Of a stretch of 5,006 nt of DNA, positions 1-5,006 are shown piece after piece. Source of the DNA: Candidatus Sumerlaeota bacterium (GTDB lineage: Bacteria > Sumerlaeota > Sumerlaeia > JADFCT01); contig JAPLSP010000440.1 of the NCBI GenBank assembly GCA_026398575.1, positions 1-5,006 of the forward strand. The letters are read 5' to 3'. Each line of letters begins with the position of its first letter. Position 1 is the first letter of the stretch. The translations under genes and the position numbers were made by a program. The notes under the pieces were generated by a model, which made no database searches, was not told where the DNA came from, and saw only the letters and a list, made by a program, of their open reading frames with translations.

Positions 1-133
1 GGCAGCAAGCAACCGCACTCCAAATGCTGGCGCCGCTCCATGCCGCATGAATCTTTCCCTCCAGTATTAGCGTTCCAGGATCAAAGCCCGGAGATGTTGG
101 CAGCAATGAGAGCAATGGGAAAGGAGCCAGACT
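1..133. other. Upstream flank with possible tail of a preceding gene
   Basis: No gene can be assigned here. On the + strand, one frame (from base 3) reads a short tail ending LAPLHAA and stops at TGA 48-50, another (from base 2) stops at TAG 68-70, and the third (from base 1) stays open to 330. Any of these could be the end of a gene that starts outside the window, and nothing in the residues is recognisable. The frame open to 330 would overlap the dehydrogenase by almost 200 bases and turns into a glycine/alanine-rich run there, so its later part is probably just a GC-rich shadow. Bases 50-120 are less GC-rich and may include the promoter of the dehydrogenase, but no clear -35/-10 pair was found. 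Confidence 0.3.
121..126 (+). promoter_or_regulatory. Ribosome binding site of the dehydrogenase (fixes the GTG start)
   Basis: AAGGAG lies 7 bases before a GTG codon at 134, which is ideal Shine-Dalgarno spacing. The nearby ATG codons at 94, 106 and 115 are all out of frame with the dehydrogenase, so this site is what decides the non-ATG start. Confidence 0.75.
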
Positions 134-1216
134 GTGACTGCAAATCGCAAAGCATACTTGGATGCGAATCATCATATCGAGGTGCGGAAGGAAGAGACTC
201 CACGGCCGGGGCGGGGGGAGGCGCTGGTGGCGATCAAGGCGAATGGGATTTGCGGGTCGGATATTCATTTCTTCCACGAAGGCTGGCTGGGAAATTTTGT
301 GGTGACGAAGCCGTATCTGCCCGGGCATGAAGCGAGCGGCGAGGTGGTGGAGGCGGGAGAAGGCGTCGCGGACTTCAAGCCGGGCGACCGGGTGGTGATC
401 GAGCCGGGGATTCCCTGCGGGCGCTGCCGGCATTGCAGGGGCGGGCGTTATAATCTTTGTCCGGACGTGGTCTTCCTCTCGGCGCCGCCGGTTGACGGGA
501 CGTTTTGCGATTTCCTCACCATCCGCGCGGACATGCTGCACCGGATGCCGGAAGGGATGTCGTTCGCGATGGGGGCGCTGGCCGAGCCGGCGGCGGTGGC
601 GGTTCATGCGGTGAATCGCGGCGCGGTCCGCAACGGCGAAACGGCGGCGATATTGGGGTGCGGTCCGATCGGGCTGCTGACGCTTCAGGCATTCAAAGCG
701 GCGGGCGGCGGGCGGGCGTTCTGCGTGGACACCATCGCCAGCCGCCGCAAGATGGCTGAAGAATTGGGCGCGGAAAAAACCTTCGATCCTTCCGAAGCGG
801 CGGAACATCCGCGCGATGCAGCGGAACATCCGCGCGAAGCAGCGGAACATCCGCGCGAAGCGGCGGAACACTTGCGCGATGCGGCGGACGTGGTCTTTGA
901 GACGGCAGGCTCGGCGACGGCAACGGCGGCAGCGTTCGGAATCGCGCGGGCAGGCGGGCGCGTCGTCCAAGTCGGCTGGCCGGAGAAAACCCACGTCGCG
1001 CTCGACGTGGCGGGATTCATCGAAAAGGAACTCGACTACATCGCCGTCAACCGCTACGCCAATGCCTTCCCGGCGGCGATCGCCTGGCTGGCCGACGGAC
1101 GCATTCGTGGCGACATCCTGATCACGCACCGCTTCCCGTTCGACCAAGTAGCCGAAGCGTTTCAGTTCGCTCTCGACAACAAGGCGGATGCGATCAAGGT
1201 GATGGTGATAAACTAA
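134..1216 (+). CDS. Zinc-dependent medium-chain dehydrogenase, sorbitol/xylitol dehydrogenase-like
   Basis: This 360-residue cytoplasmic enzyme probably oxidises a polyol or sugar alcohol to a ketose using NAD+. Visible catalytic zinc ligands are C40 (in GICGSD), H65-E66 (in PGHEASGE) and E151 (in AEPAAV), with the spacing seen in sorbitol dehydrogenase. Structural zinc ligands are C95, C98, C101 and C109. The Rossmann loop is GCGPIG at 175-180, and D199 at the end of the second strand suggests NAD+ rather than NADP+. The length is normal for the family. The start is GTG at 134, chosen for its strong ribosome binding site. The oddity is residues 221-248, where a seven-residue unit (E/D)AAEH(P/L)R is repeated four times in place of the ordinary helix between FDPSE and ADVVFETAG. 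The reading frame is intact on both sides and all key residues remain, so the enzyme is probably active. The exact substrate cannot be read; L-iditol/sorbitol, xylitol, threonine or another sugar are possible. A rhamnosidase gene follows downstream on the same strand after a long gap, hinting at sugar catabolism. Confidence 0.93.
   Translation: MTANRKAYLDANHHIEVRKEETPRPGRGEALVAIKANGICGSDIHFFHEGWLGNFVVTKPYLPGHEASGEVVEAGEGVADFKPGDRVVIEPGIPCGRCRHCRGGRYNLCPDVVFLSAPPVDGTFCDFLTIRADMLHRMPEGMSFAMGALAEPAAVAVHAVNRGAVRNGETAAILGCGPIGLLTLQAFKAAGGGRAFCVDTIASRRKMAEELGAEKTFDPSEAAEHPRDAAEHPREAAEHPREAAEHLRDAADVVFETAGSATATAAAFGIARAGGRVVQVGWPEKTHVALDVAGFIEKELDYIAVNRYANAFPAAIAWLADGRIRGDILITHRFPFDQVAEAFQFALDNKADAIKVMVIN
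794..888 (+). repeat. In-frame 21-bp tandem array inside the dehydrogenase
   Basis: Four full units start at 794, 815, 836 and 857, followed by a partial unit at 878-888. The unit reads GA(A/T)GC(A/G)GCGGAACATCCGCGC with the ambiguous bases as shown; the fourth copy has CACTTG in place of CATCCG. Units 1 to 3 each contain GCGGA-ACA-TCCGC, a perfect 5-bp inverted repeat around a 3-base loop (800-812, 821-833, 842-854). Because 21 is a multiple of 3, copy number can change without breaking the frame. The encoded peptide is (E/D)AAEH(P/L)R. Differences between copies are few, which suggests fairly recent expansion by slippage. Confidence 0.95.
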
Positions 1217-1223
1217 AACTTAC

Positions 1224-1241
1224 CGCAAAGAGCGCAAAGAA
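1224..1241 (+). repeat. 9-bp tandem motif CGCAAAGA(G/A), two copies
   Basis: CGCAAAGAG at 1224-1232 is followed directly by CGCAAAGAA at 1233-1241, seven bases after the dehydrogenase stop codon. From general memory, similar strings of ACCGCAAAG...CGCAAAGAA occur between genes in many environmental bacterial genomes. This link is recollection, not a search result. It has no terminator shape. Confidence 0.7.
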
Positions 1242-1274
1242 CACATGGAATCGCTCCATTCTGGCGCCACATCA

Positions 1275-1298
1275 GCCTTCCCGCTTGCAGGCGGCGAC
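1275..1298. repeat. GC-rich hairpin element, copy A
   Basis: The first 14 bases, GCCTTCCCGCTTGC, are identical to copy B at 1533, and 20 of the first 22 aligned bases match. It folds as CCGCT (1281-1285) with GGCGG (1290-1294) around loop TGCA; the innermost pair is T-G. It is preceded at 1261-1270 by CTGGCGCCAC, which resembles the 12-bp unit at the end of the window lacking three bases. It is not followed by a T run, so it is not a classical terminator. Confidence 0.75.
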
Positions 1299-1351
1299 TC
1301 ACATCTTTATAGCGTCAACGCGCTCGACTAAGACATTATTGCGCGCCGAAT

Positions 1352-1365
1352 GATAACATGTTGTC
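1352..1365. repeat. Imperfect 14-bp dyad around AACATGTT
   Basis: GATAACATGTTGTC is a 14-base dyad with a perfect 8-base core AACATGTT (1355-1362) and one mismatched (T-G) pair. It might be an operator half-site pair, but a dyad of this size is expected fairly often by chance. No regulator is named. Confidence 0.3.
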
Positions 1366-1375
1366 GTTTCTTCTT

Positions 1376-1438
1376 ATCCGTGTAATCTTAGCAATCCGTG
1401 GTAAAATATTAACCACGGATTTCTAAGATTGCACGGAT
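1376..1438. repeat. 63-bp near-perfect palindrome with 27-bp arms
   Basis: The left arm 1376-1402 and right arm 1412-1438 are inverted copies. 25 of 27 positions pair exactly, one more (1383 with 1431) is a T-G pair, and only 1392 with 1422 mismatches. The loop is 9 AT-only bases (1403-1411). Each arm contains two copies of ATCCGTG separated by AATCTTAG, so the arm is itself internally repetitive. In RNA this would be a very stable hairpin. No T run follows the right arm, so if it stops transcription it is not as a textbook intrinsic terminator. Elements of the ATCCGTG...AACCACGGAT kind are, from memory, common between genes in environmental bacteria. Confidence 0.93.
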
Positions 1439-1491
1439 TCTGCGTCGCGAACCGGCGTATTTTTATGGACGAAGCCTGAAAAATCTTAGTT

Positions 1492-1521
1492 CATTATTTT
1501 GTCACACATTATTTTGTCACT
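1492..1521 (+). repeat. 15-bp tandem duplication CATTATTTTGTCAC
   Basis: CATTATTTTGTCAC occurs at 1492-1505 and again at 1507-1520, giving a period of 15 bases with 14 of 15 positions identical. It sits about 135-160 bases before the rhamnosidase start. It could be a pair of regulator binding sites, although 15 bases is about one and a half helix turns, so the copies would lie on opposite faces of the DNA. It could also be a fragment of a dispersed ACAAAATAATG-type repeat. Confidence 0.9.
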
Positions 1522-1532
1522 GCACGAACGGC

Positions 1533-1558
1533 GCCTTCCCGCTTGCGAGCGGCGGCAC
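1533..1558. repeat. GC-rich hairpin element, copy B
   Basis: This is the second copy of the element at 1275. The core hairpin is CCGCT (1539-1543) with AGCGG (1548-1552) around loop TGCG, and an outer GCC (1533-1535) can pair with GGC (1554-1556) across a small internal loop. Relative to copy A, the last stem pair is T-A instead of T-G, so the differing base still preserves pairing. It lies inside the likely leader or promoter area of the rhamnosidase. Confidence 0.75.
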
Positions 1559-1588
1559 TATGAGGTTAAATTAAAGCCGACTCGCATA

Positions 1589-1611
1589 ATTGCAGATGGA
1601 TTCGCTGCAAT
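1589..1611. promoter_or_regulatory. 7-bp inverted repeat ATTGCAG/CTGCAAT, candidate operator
   Basis: ATTGCAG (1589-1595) and CTGCAAT (1605-1611) are perfect inverted copies separated by 9 bases, ending 41 bases before the rhamnosidase start codon. The position suits either an operator for a sugar-responsive regulator or a small leader hairpin. No regulator gene is in the window, so assigning a family would be a guess. Confidence 0.45.
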
Positions 1612-1633
1612 CCTCTGCGGGAAAGAATACATA

Positions 1634-1640
1634 AAGGGAG
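1634..1640 (+). promoter_or_regulatory. Ribosome binding site of the rhamnosidase
   Basis: AAGGGAG is the best Shine-Dalgarno-like string before the ATG at 1653, with a rather long 12-base gap. An in-frame TAA at 1632-1634 rules out any start further upstream. The in-frame ATG codons at 1677 and 1689 lack a comparable site. Confidence 0.55.
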
Positions 1641-1652
1641 CTAGACAATATC

Positions 1653-4600
1653 ATGATTCATTTCAGTTCGGAAACGATGACGGGACTAATGATTGCCGCC
1701 GGTTTAGTCCTGACCTGCGCGGCCGGCGTTTCAAAAGCAGCCGCCGCGCCCGAGGCTTCGGCCGGATTGGCGGAAACCTACGCGGGCAAAGGTCTGAAGC
1801 CTTCCTATCTGCGCTGCGAATACCTCCGCGATCCGCTTGGCATCCAGGAGACGGCGCCGCGCCTAAGCTGGATTGTCGAATCCGGCGAACGCGGTCAAAA
1901 GCAAACGGCTTACCGGGTTGTCGTCGCCGGCAGCGATGCGGCGCTTGGGCAGAATCGCGGCGATCTTTGGGATAGCGGCAAAATAACAGGCGACGATACG
2001 ACCGCAATCGTTTATGCCGGCAAGCCGCTCGCGTCCGGCCAGCGTTGCTGCTGGAAGGTCAAGGTCTGGGACAAGGACGGCAAGGAATCCGAATGGAGCC
2101 AGCCGGCGCTTTGGACAATGGGCCTTCTCGGCGTCGCCGATTGGAAGGCCGAGTGGATCGGTTTCGACAAGGCGCGCAACGTGGAGATTCCCGAGGCGAA
2201 TTTTGACAAGGCAAAGTGGATCTGGCACGCCGCCGACGCAACACCCAATGCGCCGAAAGGCTTTCGCCTGTTTGTCAGCGAGTTCACGCTCCCCGAGGGC
2301 ATCGTCATAGAGAAGGCCGAATTGCTGGCCGCCTCCGACGACAAATGCAAATTCGTGATCAACACACAGCTGGTGGCCACCACGACCAACTGGGAACAGC
2401 CCGCGCGCGTGGACGTTGCGAGCCGCTTGAAAGCCGGGAGCAACTCGCTACGCTGCGAGGTTGAGAACGCGAGCGCAAGCCCGGCGGGATTGCTGGCGAA
2501 GATTACCGTCATCGCCAAAGACGGAAAAACTTATACGCATGTCTCCGACGCGACATGGAAGTCCAGCAACAATCCCGGCGCGAACTGGCACAACCGGCAG
2601 TTGGACACCAGCGCCTGGCCCGCGGTCCGCATTGTCGGCGACTATGGGATAAAGCCGTGGGGCAAGCTCAAAGCCGCCACGCTTTTCCTGCCGCCGCCGG
2701 CTTTCTTGCGCACGACGTTCAAGGCCGAGAAAACCGTTGCGCGCGCCACGATCTATGCGACGGGATTGGGCATCTTCGATCTTTACCTCAACGGCAAACG
2801 CGTCAGCGATGACTTCTTCAATCCCGGCTGGACCGAATACACCAAGCGCGTGCGCTATCGCGCCTACGACGTGACCGGCCTCATCCGCAACGGCGACAAC
2901 GCGCTCGGAGCGGTCCTCGCCGACGGCTGGTACAGCGGCTACGTCGGCTACGGCCACAAGCGCGATCACTACGGCAAACTGACGCGCGTCCTCGCGCAAT
3001 TGCAGATCGAATACAGCGACGGCTCGAAGGACATCGTCGCGACCGGACCCAACTGGAAGGCGGCGACCGGACCGATCCGCGAAGCCGACTTCCTGATGGG
3101 CGAAGTCCATGACGCGCGCCTGGCGATGGCTGGCTGGGACACGCCGGGATTCGACGACGCCAAGTGGGAAGCCGTCAGCAGCGGCAGCACGGAACTGAAG
3201 CCGAAGGTTGAAGCGAATCCAATGCAGCCGGTGCGCGCGATCGCAGAGATCAAAGCCAAGACCATCACCGAGCCGAAGCCTGGAGTTTACGTCCTCGATA
3301 TGGGCCAAAACTTCGCCGGCGTTCCCCGGCTGAAAGTCAAGGGCGAGGCCGGACAGGCGATCACCCTGCGTTTCGCCGAGCGCCTGAATCCCGACGGCAC
3401 GGTTTATACGACCAACCTGCGCAGCGCCCGCGCGACCGACACCTATATCTGCCGCGGCGGCGAGGTCGAGACGTGGCAGCCGCGCTTCACGTTCCACGGC
3501 TTCCAGTACATCGAAATCACCGGCCTGAAGCAAAAGCCCGAAAGCGACACGGTCGTCGGCATCGCGCTCAGCAGCGACACGCCCGTCGCGGGCGAGTTCG
3601 TTTGCTCCGATGCGATGCTCAACCAACTGCACAGCAACATCGTCTGGACGCAGCGGATGAACTTCATTGACATCCCGACCGACTGCCCGCAGCGCGACGA
3701 ACGGCTCGGCTGGACCGGCGACGCGCAAGTCTATATCCGCACGGCCACACTCAATTGTGACGTGCAGGCGTTCTTCACGAAATGGCTTGTGGACCTATGC
3801 GACGACAGCCAGCGCGCTGATGGCCAGTTCCCGTGCGTCGCGCCGATCAAGGTCGCCGGCCCCGACGGCGGCCCGGCATGGGCCGACGCGGGCGTGATCT
3901 GCCCGTGGACCGTTTACGAAGTCTATGGCGACCGCCGCATCCTCGAACGCCACTACGACTCGATGACGAAGTTCATCGCCTTCTGCAAGAACCGCTGCAA
4001 GCCCGGCCTGCTGCCGCCCGACAAGTATCACTGCTTCGGCGACTGGCTGAGCATCAAGGCCGACACGCCCAAGGAAATCATCTATATGGCCTACTTCGCC
4101 TATAGCACGAAGCTGACGGCGCGCGCCGCCGAAGTCCTCGGCAAGACCGAGGACGCCGCGAAATACAACGACCTCTTCAACCAGATCAAGGCCGCATTCA
4201 ACAAGGCCTACGTCGCCGAAGATGGCCGCATCAAGGGCGACACGCAGACCTGCTACGTGCTCGCGCTGATGAACGATCTGGTGGACGGCGAGAAGGCCAA
4301 ACTCGCGGCCAAGTACCTGGTCGAAAACATCGAAGCCCGCGACAACCATCTCTCCACGGGATTCATCGGCACGAAAGACCTGATGCTCGCGCTCGCTAAG
4401 ATCGGCCGCGACGATGTGGCCTATCGCCTTATTCACAACGACACGTTCCCTTCGTGGGGCTTCTCGATCAAGCACGGCGCCACGAGCATCTGGGAGCGCT
4501 GGAACGGCTGGACGCCCGAGACCGGCTTCGGCGATCCCGGCATGAATTCCTTCGCCCACTATTCCTTCGGCGCGGTCTATCAATGGATGGTCGAAAACAT

Positions 4601-4940
4601 CGGCGGCATCCGCAGCGCCGCACCCGCCTATAAGCAGATCGTCATCGCTCCGCAGATGGGCAAAAAACTCACCGCCGCGAAAGTCGGCTACCGGAGCATT
4701 CGCGGCCTGATCGAAAGCGACTGGAAACTTGATGGCGGCAAGCTGCTGCTGAACGTGACCATCCCCGCGAACACAACCGCCGTCGTCAGCATCCCGGCGA
4801 AGGCCGCGGCGGACGTTACGGAAGGCGGACAGGCGTTTGACAAGGTTGAGGGAGTGAAATTCCTCCGCATGGAAGGTGGCCGCGCCATGCTCGCGGTTGA
4901 GTCAGGAAACTACGCTTTCAGCGCAACTGCTGAGAAGTAG
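1653..4940 (+). CDS. GH78 alpha-L-rhamnosidase, multidomain, probably exported
   Basis: This 1095-residue enzyme should hydrolyse terminal alpha-L-rhamnose from glycosides or polysaccharides, with inversion as usual for GH78. Domains, by rough residue position: hydrophobic N-terminus about 11-33; Fn3/Ig-like domain 49-155; an extra beta-sandwich-like module 187-325 (starts AKWIW, ends near KPWG); rhamnosidase N-domain 345-520 (LYLNGKRVSDDFFNPGWTEY, ADGWYSGYVGYG); concanavalin-like domain 530-640 (LDMGQNFAGV); six-hairpin catalytic barrel 645-985; C-terminal beta domain 987-1062. The general acid is expected at E683 in DCPQRDERLGWTGD (677-690), and the general base at E948 in GATSIWERWNGW; both are family assignments, and both residues are present. 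The N-terminus looks like a Sec signal with an Ala-rich cleavage region near 27-32, but there is no Lys or Arg before K28, which is atypical. The residues before C22 (VLT) do not make a good lipobox. Start ATG 1653 is bounded by an in-frame stop at 1632. Regulation may involve the 1589-1611 inverted repeat. Substrate (pectin RG-I, flavonoid, algal or microbial glycan) cannot be read. Confidence 0.96.
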   Translation: MIHFSSETMTGLMIAAGLVLTCAAGVSKAAAAPEASAGLAETYAGKGLKPSYLRCEYLRDPLGIQETAPRLSWIVESGERGQKQTAYRVVVAGSDAALGQNRGDLWDSGKITGDDTTAIVYAGKPLASGQRCCWKVKVWDKDGKESEWSQPALWTMGLLGVADWKAEWIGFDKARNVEIPEANFDKAKWIWHAADATPNAPKGFRLFVSEFTLPEGIVIEKAELLAASDDKCKFVINTQLVATTTNWEQPARVDVASRLKAGSNSLRCEVENASASPAGLLAKITVIAKDGKTYTHVSDATWKSSNNPGANWHNRQLDTSAWPAVRIVGDYGIKPWGKLKAATLFLPPPAFLRTTFKAEKTVARATIYATGLGIFDLYLNGKRVSDDFFNPGWTEYTKRVRYRAYDVTGLIRNGDNALGAVLADGWYSGYVGYGHKRDHYGKLTRVLAQLQIEYSDGSKDIVATGPNWKAATGPIREADFLMGEVHDARLAMAGWDTPGFDDAKWEAVSSGSTELKPKVEANPMQPVRAIAEIKAKTITEPKPGVYVLDMGQNFAGVPRLKVKGEAGQAITLRFAERLNPDGTVYTTNLRSARATDTYICRGGEVETWQPRFTFHGFQYIEITGLKQKPESDTVVGIALSSDTPVAGEFVCSDAMLNQLHSNIVWTQRMNFIDIPTDCPQRDERLGWTGDAQVYIRTATLNCDVQAFFTKWLVDLCDDSQRADGQFPCVAPIKVAGPDGGPAWADAGVICPWTVYEVYGDRRILERHYDSMTKFIAFCKNRCKPGLLPPDKYHCFGDWLSIKADTPKEIIYMAYFAYSTKLTARAAEVLGKTEDAAKYNDLFNQIKAAFNKAYVAEDGRIKGDTQTCYVLALMNDLVDGEKAKLAAKYLVENIEARDNHLSTGFIGTKDLMLALAKIGRDDVAYRLIHNDTFPSWGFSIKHGATSIWERWNGWTPETGFGDPGMNSFAHYSFGAVYQWMVENIGGIRSAAPAYKQIVIAPQMGKKLTAAKVGYRSIRGLIESDWKLDGGKLLLNVTIPANTTAVVSIPAKAAADVTEGGQAFDKVEGVKFLRMEGGRAMLAVESGNYAFSATAEK

Positions 4941-4948
4941 TCCTAATT

Positions 4949-5006
4949 CGCCACTGGGAGCGCCACTGGGAGCGCCACTGGGAGCGCCACTGGGAGCGCC
5001 ACTGGG
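4949..5006 (+). repeat. 12-bp tandem array CGCCACTGGGAG, cut by the window end
   Basis: Four full units (from 4949, 4961, 4973 and 4985) and 10 bases of a fifth (from 4997) are all identical, beginning 8 bases after the rhamnosidase TAG. The true copy number is unknown because the array runs off the window. The unit has no stop codon in any of the six frames; forward readings would repeat APLG, RHWE or ATGS, and reverse readings PSGA, PVAL or QWRS. It may be a non-coding minisatellite or the edge of a repetitive gene on either strand. Its CTGGGAGCGCCAC phase resembles CTGGCGCCAC before hairpin copy A. Confidence 0.95.

Larger units (their letters stand above)
1217..1652. other. Non-coding spacer packed with short repeats
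   Basis: This stretch between the two genes has no convincing coding region on either strand, and it is visibly more AT-rich than the genes around it. It is a mosaic of at least four distinct repeat types, each listed separately. Bases 1301-1375 hold only a weak dyad at 1352-1365, and 1439-1491 holds nothing clear apart from another AATCTTAG at 1482-1489, an octamer that also occurs in both arms of the large palindrome. The promoter of the rhamnosidase should lie in the later part, but no standard promoter could be fixed by eye. Confidence 0.8.

Overview
The window holds two complete genes on the + strand, about 430 bases apart, plus a striking density of short repeats in the space between them, inside the first gene and just after the second. 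Gene 1 (134-1216) is a zinc-dependent medium-chain dehydrogenase of the sorbitol/xylitol dehydrogenase type, with all catalytic and structural zinc ligands in place. Gene 2 (1653-4940) is a large, multidomain, probably exported GH78 alpha-L-rhamnosidase with both expected catalytic glutamates. No RNA gene, CRISPR array, transposase or phage gene was seen.

Organism: the coding DNA is GC-rich with GC-rich third positions. A stand-alone GH78 enzyme of this architecture, together with many short palindromic or tandem elements between genes, is reminiscent of environmental PVC-type bacteria (Planctomycetes, Verrucomicrobia, Lentisphaerae) or similar uncultured polysaccharide degraders. This is an impression from general knowledge, not proof; no marker gene is present.

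Layout: 1-133 is an upstream flank of uncertain content ending in a good ribosome binding site. 134-1216 is the dehydrogenase; its Rossmann domain carries an in-frame array of a 21-bp unit, most copies of which contain a small perfect hairpin. 1217-1652 is non-coding and is a mosaic: a 9-bp tandem motif, two copies of a GC-rich hairpin element, a 63-bp near-perfect palindrome, a 15-bp tandem duplication and a 7-bp inverted repeat shortly before the rhamnosidase. 1653-4940 is the rhamnosidase. 4949-5006 is a 12-bp tandem array that starts 8 bases after its stop codon and runs off the window.

Function: the rhamnosidase would release L-rhamnose from plant, algal or microbial glycans outside the cytoplasm. 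The dehydrogenase would oxidise a polyol or sugar with NAD+. A joint role in sugar use is plausible, but the large gap and the repeats argue against a single tight operon. I did not find a convincing undescribed multi-gene system; the most unusual material is the repeat content.
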